A DNA stretch of 64,000 bases, taken from positions 56,375,957 through 56,439,956 of the forward strand of contig CM037777.1 in the NCBI GenBank assembly GCA_021229015.1, in the 5' to 3' direction. Positions 45,073-56,349 of the stretch are shown here, piece by piece. The stretch is from Solen grandis (taxonomy: Eukaryota > Mollusca > Bivalvia > Adapedonta > Solenidae). Made by a program: the position numbers and the translations under genes. Each line of letters begins with the position of its first letter. The stretch's first letter is position 1. Under the pieces are notes generated by a model. That model was not told the origin of the DNA and searched no databases. It worked only from the letters and a program-made list of their open reading frames with translations.

Positions 45073-46391
45073 GATCCATGGTAAAAACACGGCTTTTGAG
45101 CATGCAATCAGATTCTTGCATACAACACTCCATCTTAATACGTATATAGAGGACATATGTGCCAACTACATGGAAATCTAGTGATCCTTTGTAACACATA
45201 CCTATGGATATACCTATGTCTATGGATAAATATCATTAAGATTCACTGAAATCTATCAATGGAAGAAAATTGTAAAACAAATACCATCAAAGGGACATAT
45301 CTTTAAAACAGGGGGGAGGGGGGGGGGGGGGGTAACCCAATGTTATATAGAAAAAGCGCTACTACAATGTCTAAGGTTGAATGACAGCAAGTTTCATTGA
45401 AATCCCTCCAGTAGTTTAGGAGGAGTAGTCTGCAGAAAATTGTAAAGCAAAAATCATCAAAGGGGCATAACTATAAAAAAGGGAGGTAATCCAATGGGAG
45501 GAGTAGTCTGCAGAAAATTGTAAAGCAAAAATCATCAAAGGGGCATAACTATAATAAAGGGAGGTAATCCAATGTTATATAACTAACACATGCTTCTACA
45601 ATGTCTAAGGATGAATGGCAGCAAGTTTCATCAAAATCCTTCCAGTAGTTTAGGCGAAGTAGTCCGCAGAAGTTTGTAATGCAAAAATCATCAAAGGGGC
45701 ATAACTTGGAAAATAGGGGAGGTAACCAAATGATATATAGATAACGCGCTTATACAATGTCTAAGGATCACTGCCAGCAAGTTTCATCAAAATCCTTCCA
45801 GTAGTTTAGAAGGAGTAGTCCGCAGAAGTTTGTAATGCAAAAATCATCAAAGGGGCATAACTTGGTAAATAGGGGAGGTAACTCAATCTATATAGATGTC
45901 TAAGGATCATTGCCAGCAAGTTTCATCAAAATCCTTCCAGTAGTTTAGAAGGAGTAGTCCGCAGAAGTTTGTAATGCAAAAATCATCAAAGGGGCATAAC
46001 TTGGTAAATAGGGGAGGTAACTCAATGCTATATAGATAACGCGCTGCTACAATGTCTAAGGATCATTGACAGCAAGTATCATTAAAATCCTTCCAGTAGT
46101 TTAGGCGGAGTAGTCCGCAGAAGTTTGTAATGCAAAAATCATCAAAGGGGCATAACTTGGTAAATAGGGGAGGTAACTCAATGCTATATAGATAACGCGC
46201 TAATACAATGTCTAAGGATCATTGCCAGCAAGTTTCATCAAAATCCTTCCAGAAGTTTAGGAGGAGTAGTCCGCAGAATTTTGTGTCTACAGACGGACGG
46301 ACGGACAGACGGACGGACAGACGGACGGACGGACGGACGGACAACCTGATTCCAGTATACCCCCCCCTAACTTCGTTGCGGGGGGGTATAA
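45073..46391 (-). repeat. Helentron 5' end: tandem core, ACGG tract, terminal hairpin
   Basis: 45080-45265 repeats the element's own 3' region (29180-29375). From about 45290 to 46290 there are six or seven units of about 130-165 bp with the blocks 'atcatcaaaggggcataact' and 'ccttccagtagtttag'. An (ACGG)n tract is at 46292-46342. TATACCCCCCCCTAACTTCG and its complement form a terminal hairpin at 46357-46390. Confidence 0.9.
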
Positions 46392-47078
46392 TAAGACTGA
46401 GTTGGTTTACGGTAGAGTCACCTGGTAAAAAGCCAGACTGAAAGGGGGTAAAAAACTGTTATCACGAAGATGGTTAAAAGTGTGCTTATAAATAAGACGT
46501 TCAGAAACCTTCCCCATTGTATTAAGTAGTGATATAGGTCTAGGTCTATATAGGAATCACTTTGTCCGTCAGTCCCGATTTTTTTTGTCCGAGCTCTAAC
46601 TTAATAATGCCTAGCAGAATTTCCAAATGGTTTGGCACAAATATTTACAATATTAAGACTGAGTGTCGTGCGAAAAAAAAAAAAAAAAAAGTTACAAGAA
46701 AAGGTGTTTCAAAGGGTGTTTTTATCAAAGTAATTAGTTTTGATCTGTGCATGTTTCAAATGTACAAACTATTACTCTATACAAACTATTACTACGTATT
46801 TTATTTACCTTTATTTTTAATCAAATGAAGGACATTGTCCCTATCAGCCAAAGAAAACATCCTTTCCCGATTTAAGGTGAGTAAATGAAAAAATAAAGTC
46901 AAAATAATGTTATTAAATTAGATTTAATTGAATAGGTTAACAGAGTATAAAAGACAGAATAGGACATTTGCATAAAAAGATATATATAAAGCAAAGCAAA
47001 ATTTATGTGTGAATATATGAAAAATATCTAGTAAAATATATGACTCACATGTTTAACTATTTTACATTTACAAATCTG
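46392..47078 (-). repeat. LINE RT fragment and segment X, second copy
   Basis: 46392-46545 continues the LINE RT cut at 29145 (QSGFLPGDSTVNQ region). 46546-47078 matches 27651-28180 with only a few differences. Together with 29086-29145 this is the occupied paralogue of the locus at 27.4-28.2 kb. Confidence 0.9.
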
Positions 47079-47080
47079 AA

Positions 47081-48126
47081 CAAGAGCTGCCAGAAGACAG
47101 CACACTCGACTATTCAAAATGCTTGTTGGTAAATCAAATGAAATCTATTTCAATTCTTGCCCTTCATATACCCTGTATATAATAAAAGTCAAAAATGATA
47201 TACCTAGATAGTCTAAAACCCCTAAATAGGTTTATGAAGTCTTAAATCAATCCCACGCCTAGTTACTGAGGCATATGCATAATAATACTGTGCATGCAAA
47301 ACTTTAACCAAGTATCCAAATTAGAAAATGGTCACAATTTGTATAAGATACAGTCCAAGAGTTATCCTCCTTGGTTTTCTGATGCCCCTGAACCCACTCC
47401 TAAACTTTCTAGTCAATACCATAAACAATTTCTGAGATATAAGCTGGATAGAAGCTTGCATGCAAAACTTAACCAAAAAGTTTAAGTCAAAAAGTGGCCC
47501 TAATCTGCATTATATTCTGTCAAAACTATCTACCAATATAGTATGATACCAATGAACATATTTAAGAAGTTTCAAATCAAACCCATGCCTGGTTACTGAA
47601 ATATAAGCATGAAATTCCTTGCATACAAAACTTTAACCAGAATTTCTATGTTAAAAAAAGGGGCTATAATTTCTAATTTATTCCATTTATCGTCCTTGAT
47701 AGTATGATATCCCAAAATTTCTAAGTTAAAAAAAGGGGGCATAATTTGTAATATATTCCATCAAGAGTTATCTACCATGGTTGTCTGATGCCCCTGAACA
47801 AATTAAAAAAACTTACAAGTCAATACCATGAATGGTTATTGAGATACAAGCTAGATAATAGCTTGCATGCAAAACTTTAACCAAATTTTCTATTGCATGC
47901 AAAACCTTAACCAAAATTTCTAAGTTAAAAAGGGGGCATAATTTATATTAAATTCAGTCAAGAGTTATCTTCCTTGGTTGCCTGATGCCCCTGAATATAT
48001 TCATAAACTTTCAAGTCAATACCGAGATATAAGGTTGATAGTAACTTGCATGCAAAACTTTAACCAAAGCTGCAGCGCCAATGCTGACGCAAGTGTGACT
48101 ACAATATTCTTCAAATAGTCCAGCTA
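47081..48126 (-). mobile_element. Hairpin-ended element, family B, full copy
   Basis: Minus strand: starts TTAGCTGGACTATTTGAAG and ends with GAATAGTCGAG, a GGCAGC-type hairpin (GCTGCCagaaGACAGC on the plus strand), CTTG and a host T. The core has about five ~160-bp units, each with CATGCAAAACTTTAACCA (47293, 47459, about 47622, 47867, 48047). Non-autonomous. Confidence 0.8.
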
Positions 48127-48589
48127 AAAAAAGGAATGTCTCCAAAATACATGACATGAATATCAAAAGTGTTAACAACATTAAAATGATATGGAAAAAA
48201 ATCCATACATATACAAAACATAGCATACTATGTAGTAAATCATCATGGTGGTGACTATCAACAAGGATTTTTAAAAAGACTAACCTGATGATAAAAATTA
48301 TCATCGACATAACATTAAGACTGATATGGAACAAACACAAAAAACATTGCTTACAGCATAATCAAGTTAGTATGAACTGTCATAATTGACATCAGACATT
48401 TTAAAGTTAAGATTTAAGAGACATAACAATGTTAATAATAGTAAAATATCAGTCAACTTTTACACAAGCAATACAATACATGTAACAATAACATCAGCAC
48501 TCATTTGTATTACTTAATAATTTCAGTTTAATATGTGTAAATGGTGTTTGCAGAATGAGAAAGCTGCGAATTTTGGACCACACAAGTAT

Positions 48590-48830
48590 TAGTTTGTTTG
48601 TTGGGTTTAACATCCCACCGACAGTATTTCAATCATTTGGAGATGATGTCTACTTGAGACAAATATAGTGCTGCCACACTGCAGTATCATACCCTAGACA
48701 TGTGGCATGATACCACACCCAGTCACATTATCCTGACACCAGGCCAACCAGTCCTGCAACTACCCTCATATGCTAAGTGCCAAGCAAAGGAGCTAACACA
48801 AGTATTTACTACAAATCTTTCGGAAGTGAA
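48590..48830. repeat. Dispersed repeat with GTTTGTTTGTTGGGTTTAAC
   Basis: Shares GTTTGTTTGTTGG...GACAATGTCTACTT...TGCTGCCACA-type sequence with 29945-30050. Looks like an old interspersed repeat; class unknown. Confidence 0.55.
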
Positions 48831-48885
48831 CAAATATATGACGGCATGAAATGGTTCTTTTGATTTATGAAAACTAGAACTATAA

Positions 48886-48990
48886 CTAAAGGTGAGTTAC
48901 ACCCAGCCCCATCTGCTTCCACTTTGTCTTCATTGGAGTAGGACTGGATGGGACAGGACGTGATGAGATTCTTATGTAGTCCCCACTTCT
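48886..48990 (-). CDS. Candidate terminal exon of a host gene
   Basis: Acceptor with pyrimidine tract (TTATACCCATTTCAG) at 48991, then 34 codons to a TAG at 48886-48888. The translation includes RSGDYIRISSRPVPSSPTPM and KTKWKQMGLGVTHL. It is GC-richer than its surroundings. No domain. It lies downstream of the TIR-domain exons on the same strand and might be an alternative last exon of that gene, but the phase cannot be checked. A GT inside (after the GGG CTG codons) could instead make it internal. Confidence 0.4.
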   Translation of the reverse strand, partial: RSGDYIRISSRPVPSSPTPMKTKWKQMGLGVTHL

Positions 48991-49217
48991 CTGAAATGGG
49001 TATAATCTGATTACAAAAGAATGGTAATACTGAAGGTAAAAAATCAGTAGAGGCGTTTGGGGCAGGGTGACTATAGATTTTTCATGTTAGGAAGCCTTCC
49101 AGCTGGCTTGTGACTGGTCTGTGGTTATAATCGGGTCGTCACTGTGCATTTGGTATTTCCTTCCCCCATAATGATGGTGGAGTGCACATGCTCTTGATAC
49201 CAGAATTTGAAGAGCAA

Positions 49218-50226
49218 CAAGAGGGCCAAGATGGCCCTGTGTCGCTCACCTGATTAAGATGGCTGTGTTAGGCAAAATGACAAAAAATCTGGCATCTAAA
49301 GTGTTTTTCTAACATTTGACTAAGTGGCCTACATTTTGATCCTACCTGAATTTACCTGGTGACCTAAATTTTGACCCCACATGACCCATTTTCAAACCCA
49401 TCCAAGATATCATATAGACAAATATCCTGACCAAGTTTCAGGAAGATTGGGCAAAAATGGGGCCTCTAGAGTGTTCACAAGGTTTTTCTAAGATTTGACC
49501 TGGTGACCCCATTTTCGAACTCATCTGAGATATCATGTAGACAAACATCCTGACCAAGTTTTATGAAGATTGGGCCAAAACTATGGCCTCTAGAGTGTTC
49601 ACAAGGTTTTTCTAAGATTTGACCTGGTGACCTAGAGGGCAAACAAAGTGAAATCTGGCTTTTTTCAATTTTACAAGGGGCGTAACTCCTGACCTAAGGG
49701 TCCAATTTCAGCCATAATCCAACTTAGCCAAAATTTGATGGTTATAAACATTGTTATAAAATTTAAAGAAAATGACCTAAAAAATAAAGATGCTAGAGTG
49801 CAAACAAAGTGCAATCTGACTTTTTTAAATAATATAAGGGGTGTAACTCCTGACCTAATGGTCCGATATCAGCCAAAATCGAACTTGGCTGAGACTTTTT
49901 GGTTATAAACAATGTCATTAAGTTTGAATGCAATTGCTAAAGAAATGAAGATGCTAGAGTGCAAACAATGTGAAATCTGGCTTTTTTGAATTTTAAAAGG
50001 GGCATAACTCCTGACCTAATAGTATGATATCAGCCATAATCGAACTTGGCCCAGATTTTATGGTTATAAACATTGTTTTAAAGTTTGAAGATAATTGCTC
50101 ATAAAATGAAGATGCTAGAGTGCAAACGAACAAATTGTGGACGACGGACGACGGACGGACGGACGGACGACGGACATTCATCGATCCTAAAAGCTCATCC
50201 TGAGCACACGTGCTCAGGTGAGCTAA
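49218..50226 (-). mobile_element. Hairpin-ended element, family A termini with a different core
   Basis: Termini match family A: AGGGCCaagatGGCCCT hairpin, CTTG with host T, and CGCTCACCTGA at one end; ACGACGG repeats (about 50137-50174) and AGCTCATCCTGAGCACACGT with CTCAGGTGAGCT at the other. The interior has ~120-bp and ~150-bp tandem blocks ('ctagagtgcaaacaaagtg', 'gcataactcctgacctaa') unrelated to the 'gtgacccctggggc' core of the copies at 52.9-59.9 kb. Confidence 0.8.
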
Positions 50227-50870
50227 TAAAAAGACAACAAAAAGACCCTTCCAGAAACTTTTTCATACTAGTTATTCTTACCTTGTTTTGTACTTTTAGA
50301 GAATTTTGGACAAAGTAACTAAAATTTGAATGAAAACTTAGTTGAAGTCATTATCAATGGCACAATCACTAATGGAAAATGCAATACAGTACTGTGTTTC
50401 ATACTTGACTGAAATAAATGTCTGAATACAAACTTGTTGATTTTAACAAAACTAGAATTCCATGGGGAAAAGGTAACTTTTTACACCAGCGGTTCTTACA
50501 GATAGCAAGGGTGGCTTCGGTCTAAAGTTAAACACCAGTAGGAATTGCTCACAGTGTGGTAGGCAAAGAGTGGTTATAAGATTAGTGATAGATAGGAGTG
50601 GCTCAGAGGAAACATAAAAAATTGAGATTTGGCTAAACATTTGGCTGGGTACCTGTGATGTGACATTTAAAAACAAGAAATATGTTTCACTAAACTCAAC
50701 AGAGGGGGACAGCACTGTGGATAACATTATTAGTTTTTCTAAGAAAGTTATTGAACTGGCTAACTAAAACAGTGACTGCAGAATACTCATACTTGAAATA
50801 CAAAGGACATACAAAAAGAAACATACTCAAAGATTTTAAAAAAATTTAAATAATTTGGAACATCATCCTT
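50227..50870. other. Non-coding, nothing recognised
   Basis: A 91-residue minus-strand open frame here lacks any domain, splice or codon support and is not called. Confidence 0.4.
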
Positions 50871-50874
50871 TTAA

Positions 50875-52530
50875 CCAACAGACAAGACATTTAAATAATT
50901 TGGAACATCATCCTTTTAAACCAACAGACAAGACATTTAAATAATTTGGAACACCATCCCTTTAAACCAACAGACAAGATATTTAAATAATTTGGAACAT
51001 CATCCCTTTAAACCAACAGACAAGACATTTAAATAATTTGGAACATCATCCCTTTAAACCAAGACATTTAAATAATTTGGAACACCATCCTTTTAAAACA
51101 ACAGACAAGACATTTAAATAATTTGGAACACCATCCTTTTAAACCAACAGACAAGACGTTTAAATAATTTGGAACATCATCCCTTTAAACCAACAGACAA
51201 GACATTTAAATAATTTGGAACATCATCCCTTTAAACCAACAGACAAGACATTTAAATAATTTGGAACATCATCCTTTTAAATAATTTGGAACACCATCCT
51301 TTTAAACCAACAGACAAGACGTTTAAATAATTTGGAACACCATCCCTTTAAACCAACAGACAAGACATTTAAATAATTTGGAACATCATCCTTTTAAACC
51401 AACAGACAAGACATTTAAATAATTTGGAACACCATCCTTTCAAACCAACAGACAAGACGTTTAAATAATTCGGAACATCATCCCTTTAAACCAACAGACA
51501 AGACATTTAAATAATTTGGAACATCATCCCTTTAAACCGACAAGACATTTAAATAAATTGGAACACCATCCTTTTAAACCAACAGACAAGACATTTAAAT
51601 AATTTGGAACATCATCCTTTTAAACCAACAGACAAGACATTTAAATAATTTGGAACATCATCCCTTTAAACCAACAGACAAGACATTTAAATAATTTGGA
51701 ACACCATCCCTTTAAACCAACAGACAAGACATTTAAATATTTTGGAACACCATCCTTTTAAACCAACAGACAAGACATTTAAATAATTTGGAACACCATC
51801 CTTTTAAACCAACAGACAAGACATTTAAATAATTTGGAACACCATCCCTTTAAACCGACAAGACATTTAAATAATTTGGAACACCATCCTTTTAAACCAA
51901 CAGACAAGACATTTAAATAATTTGGAACATCATCCTTTTAAACCGACCAGACATTTAAATAATTTGGAACACCATCCCTTTAAACCAACAGACAAGACAT
52001 TTAAATAATTTGGAACACCATCCCTTTAAACCAACAGACAAGACATTTAAATAATTTGGAACATCATCCCTTTAAACCAACAGACAAGACATTTAAATAA
52101 TTTGGAACATCATCCTTTTAAACCAACAGACAAGACATTTAAATAATTTGGAACATCATCCCTTTAAACCAACAGACAAGACATTTAAATAATTTGGAAC
52201 ACCATCCCTTTAAACCAACAGACAAGACATTTAAATATTTTGGAACACCATCCTTTTAAACCAACAGACAAGACATTTAAATAATTTGGAACATCATCCT
52301 TTTAAACCGACCAGACATTTAAATAATTTGGAACACCATCCTTTTAAACCAACAGACAAGTCATTTAAATAATTTGGAACATCATCCCTTTAAACCAACA
52401 GACAAGACATTTAAATAATTTGGATCACAATCCTTTTAAACCAACAGACAAGACATTTAAATAATTTGGAACACCATCCTTTTAAACCAACAGACAAGAC
52501 ATTTAAATAATTTGGAACACCATCCTTCAC
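50875..52530. repeat. 46-bp satellite array, about 36 copies
   Basis: Unit: ACATTTAAATAATTTGGAAC, ATCATCCTTTTAAACCAACA, GACAAG. Two biallelic positions mix along the array (ACCATCC or ATCATCC; CCTTTT or CCCTTT). Several shortened units lack 'aaccaacag' or have ACCGACCAG. One dimer is fused near 51271. High identity points to recent amplification. Confidence 0.97.
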
Positions 52531-52934
52531 TATCTTTCAGTTTATTTTTACACGTCAATAGTGTTAAAAAGGACATAAAAGACCAATAAAAATCAAGAAA
52601 ACCAACTTTAGACTATACGCAGATGGAATCCATTCATCTATGGCAACATTAATCATCAAGGGGCTGTGGTAAATATAATACTGCTTGAAACTTCACAGGC
52701 CAAAATACATTGCATCTATTTATGAAGAAATTAAACACTAAGCAAGCACAATGTTTACCAGACTATTGCTACTTCTTCTCATAGAAGTAACCTTTCAAAT
52801 CAGTGAACAGGAACTAAAACCAAACCAAAAGAGCCTACTGAATCCTGCACTTAACTTTGCAGGACGATGACCAATAACCCTAGCTACCAGTATAAAGCAA
52901 AAGTAGCATAGCTATCATATTTATCCTTCTATTA
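52531..52934. other. Non-coding, nothing recognised
   Basis: Spacer between the satellite and a family A element. Confidence 0.4.
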
Positions 52935-53980
52935 CAGTAAAATTAATTGACCCCAAGGGGGAGGGCCAATTTTGACCTCACGGCCATGATTTGATCAAAC
53001 TTGATAGAGGTCTACTAGGCCAATTTACTCACCAAATAAGTAAACTCCAGACCTTGTGGTTTCTGATAAAAAGATTTTTTTCTAGTTTTTCCTATACAAG
53101 TCTATTATAAAATAAAGTGACCCCAGTGGTGGGGCCAATTTTAACCCCTGGACCATGATTTGAACAAACTTGGTAGAGGTCTAATAGGCCATGTTACACA
53201 CCAAACAAATAAACACCAAGCTTTGTGGTTGCTGAGAAGATTTTTCTAGTTTTTCCTAAATAAGTCTATGTAAAATCAAGTGATCCCTGGGGCGGGGCCA
53301 ATTTTGACCCCAGGGTCATGATTTGAACAACTTGGTTGAGGTCTACTAGGCCATGTTACACACCAAATATCTAACCTCCAGGCCTTGTGGTTGTTGACAA
53401 GAAGATTTTTCAAGTTTTTTCCTATATTAGACAATGTAAAATAAAGTGACCCTTGTGGCGGGGCCAATTTTGACGTCAGGGCCATGATTTGAACAAACTT
53501 GATAGAGGTCTACTAAGTCATGAAACACACCAAATATCTAAACTCTAGGCTTTGTGGTTTCTGACAAAAAGACTTTTCTAGTTTTTCCTATATATTTCTA
53601 TGTAACATCAAGTGACCCCTGGGGCAGGACCCTAGGGTCATGATTTTGCACAAATTTGGTAAAGGTCCATTAGACAATGCCACACACCAAATATCTAAGC
53701 TCTAGGTCCTGCAGTTTCGGAGAAGAAGATTTTTAAAGATTTCTTTTTAAAAATCTATTTTTAGTTTCTGTGATCCAGATATGCAACTGACCGGAAACAT
53801 TTGAACAACTTTGTTAGAGCTTCATGCAAAGAACATCCCAGGCACTTTTCATCAAATCTGGCCAAGTTGTTTAGGAGGAGATGTTTAAAGAAAATTGTTG
53901 ACGCTGGATGCACGCACAGACAACAGACAAAAGGCGATTACAATAGCTCACCATGAGCACGTTGTGTTCAGGTGAGCTAA
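52935..53980 (-). mobile_element. Family A element lacking its left (3') end
   Basis: About five ~165-180-bp core units (GTGACCCC...GGGGCCAATTTTGACC near 52940, 53105, 53280, 53450 and 53610), then the full right end AGCTCACCATGAGCACGTTG...CAGGTGAGCT. No hairpin/CTTG end on the left. Confidence 0.8.
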
Positions 53981-54419
53981 AAAAAAACCCAAAAAACAAT
54001 TTCCATGTGGTCTCTGTGAATCACCAGTAACATGGTCATACAAAGGCATGATTACAGCTAGGTGTTTATCTAAGGTTGGGTTCCCTAGCCTTGGACATCT
54101 TTAAAAACCTCAATTTTGAAAAAGTTTGAAGTTCTATGAATGGATCTTTCTAGCATTTACAGATGTTTCTAAATAGACTTACATTCAATCCAGTACCTAA
54201 ACTGGTATAAAAGGTAGTCAATGGTTGACTTGGTTTTCATGGTTTGTGATTCTGTAAGTGAGTATTTGAAGGGGAAAAAATCTGGGAAGGTGCATTAAAA
54301 GCTTTTATCAAGTCTTACATTTTCTAAAGATGTATTTTCCCTCAGACAATATCATGTCCATAACATATACTACACATGCATAACAGAACAAATTTCTTAA
54401 ATATAAACAGACAATGTTT

Positions 54420-54639
54420 CTATAATATCAAAGTATTCATGGATGACAACACTGGTTTAGAGTCCCCTAACAGGTGGCTGTGACAATTCTGAGTGAAAAC
54501 TTCTTCCTGAGAGCTGGCTCCAAATTCTGACAACGGTAATGTTTCTGACGAAGATGATCTTGAGATTTTGATATCTTTATTCATGACTGACTTAACACGC
54601 TGAAGTAGGATTGCTTTAAAGTCTTCCTCCTTTCTTTGC
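54420..54639 (-). CDS. Probable last exon of the TIR-domain gene
   Basis: Acceptor after a T12 tract (TTTTGTAATTCCAG), then 220 bp to a TAG at 54420-54422. One frame is open throughout, with one leading base: KERRKTLKQSYFRRVKSVMN, then a Ser-rich linker and a plain tail ending SMNTLIL. The incoming phase does not match the exon at 58901-59002 directly, so another exon must intervene (a 34-bp candidate is at 58311-58344, but it needs an acceptor five bases further in). Assignment to the TIR gene rests on strand and position. Confidence 0.5.
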
Positions 54640-55701
54640 TGGAATTACAAAAAAAAAAAATTAGGTTAAGTAGGAATGTATACCTTCAGTTAGGAATAAT
54701 AAGGTGGAAAGTTGAATTACAGTCCATTTACGATAATTCGAACGGTCTGCGGACTGACTGAAATATTCGAAAAATCGTGTCATTCGAATTACCGTGTTTA
54801 CCTACCGTTGGACATTTTGTGCATTTGTAAGAAATACATGTCGTGATAATCAGTTGGCGTATAATGTACATGTATATAAAATATAGAACAATGTTATTTT
54901 ATTGTTTTTTCTTTATTCTGCATAAAAGTCATAAATCACATCGTAAAGCACAACATTGTCAACAATAAACATTTACATTTACAAGCACTTTTTTGTAAAT
55001 AGCCCAATTGTTTGATAGCACAGTTACAGTACAATTACAGAACATTGTTTATAGCACAATCAAAATACAGCACATTGTGAGTACAATGAAATGAACACTA
55101 ATACAGGTATACACACGTCCTAATATACATTTACACTCAAATATACACAAGCATTTTACGAAGCAATACTCACGAGCGAGTCGAATCTCGATCATGTTGA
55201 GCCGTAAACTCTAAGATGGAAGTCTCATGCTACACATTGAATCAACTTTTTTTTTATCAGTAACTTTCTTAACACTCCTGACAATCAAGTGACACATGTC
55301 AACACATGATTCTCAACGATTTGCATCACCTTAATTGAAATGACCGCCAATCAATTAGCTTCTGAAACATAGGTGTGAAAAATACGCACGCGTGAAAATT
55401 ACGGTGACACAGCGTCCAAATTATTGTGTCATTAATCAATAGCTTGATTGCTTGCCGGACCTGTGATGAAGTTAGAATTGCCGCATTTATCCGAGTAATT
55501 GTAAAACGAATAATTGCATTTATTTTATATGAGATATATAGGAAAACTTGACGGGACCGTGACATTTATTTGAATAATGCCGTCAAAACGAAAAATCGCA
55601 TTCCGAATTATCGTAAATGGACTGTAGTTTAATTTTTTAATGACTTTTTTTCCAAGACATCAGCATTGTGTTACTGAGTTACTGTGGTCATATTCTGAAA
55701 G
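54640..55701. other. Non-coding, nothing recognised
   Basis: Probably intronic. Direct or inverted copies of TTCGAATTACCG-type sequence flank it (near 54733 and 55600: 'agtccatttacgataattcg' is the inverse of 'cgaattatcgtaaatggact'), so 54720-55624 may be a ~900-bp element with terminal inverted repeats. Confidence 0.5.
54721..55624. mobile_element. Possible TIR-bounded DNA element (MITE-like)
   Basis: CAGTCCATTTACGATAATTC at 54721-54740 is mirrored by GAATTATCGTAAATGGACTG at 55605-55624, a perfect 20-bp inverted repeat. The ends also share TTCGAA/TCGCATT-type AT-rich flanks inward. The interior has no transposase frame. Confidence 0.7.
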
Positions 55702-56251
55702 CAAGAGGGACATAATGGCCCTGGATTGCTCACCTGGTATCATTAGGCTATGTAAAATCAAGTGACCCCTGGGGCAGGGCTAATTTTGACCCCAGGACCA
55801 TGATTTGAACAAACTTGATAGAGGTCCACTAGGATACCTACATACCAAATATCTAACCTCCAGGCCTTGTGCTTTCTGACAAGAAGATTTTTCTAGTTTT
55901 TTCCTATATTAGTCCATGTAAAATAAAGTGACCCCTGGGGTGGGGCCAATTTTGACCCAAGGGTCATGATTTGAACAAACTTGGTAGAGGTCTACTAGAC
56001 AAAGCCACACACCAAATATCTAAGCTCTAGGCCTTGTGGTTTCAGAGAAGAAGATTTTTTAAGATATGTTTCCAGCTCCTGTGACCTAATTATACAACAG
56101 ACAGGAACCATTTGTATAATTTTTATAAGGGTTCACCGTATGAACATTCTTGCCAAGTTTGATTACTTTCCCATCAGTAGATTTTTTAAGTAAATTGTTG
56201 ATGACTCATGACGACGTAAAAAGGCAGGTCACAAAGTGCCAAGGTAAGCTA
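55702..56251 (-). mobile_element. Hairpin-ended element, family A
   Basis: AGGGAC...GGCCCT hairpin and CTTG at the left, two GTGACCCCTGGGG core units, and a decayed right end (AGTGCCAAGGTAAGCT). The flank after CTTG is C, not T, unlike most copies. Confidence 0.75.
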
Positions 56252-56349
56252 AAATCATTGCACATTGAGTCAGAATGAACATGAAACAGCAAATGACAAA
56301 TGTTTATGGAATTTCTTCGAAGTCAAAATATAATCGATGTTATACTAAA

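Larger units (their letters stand above)
29146..46391 (-). mobile_element. Autonomous Helitron/Helentron-type rolling-circle transposon
   Basis: On the minus strand it starts TTATACCCCCCCGCAACG (46391 downward) and ends with the inverted copy CTTGCGGGGGGGTA, a weak hairpin (GCCCTTAGGC), and CTAG at 29149-29146, followed by a host T. The pre-insertion sequence survives at 27480-27510 (TTATAGA/TAAGACTG) and shows insertion between A and T with no target duplication, the Helitron rule. Contents in transcription order: ~155-bp tandem repeats with an ACGG tract, a 245-residue coiled-coil ORF, and a three-exon Rep-helicase-endonuclease gene. Total is 17.2 kb, of which 4.4 kb are later insertions in an intron. 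Confidence 0.85.

Noticed and set aside
44807..45181. 124-residue plus-strand frame in the Helentron 5' region
   Set aside because: Antisense to the element, partly in the terminal direct repeat; no domain or codon support.
29146..46391. Reading the 29-46 kb block as a host PIF1 helicase gene
   Set aside because: A HUH Rep domain with the double Tyr, the C-terminal endonuclease fusion and the mapped element ends identify it as a transposon.
50875..52530. CRISPR-like regular spacing of 46 bp
   Set aside because: The whole unit is conserved with no variable spacers; it is a satellite.
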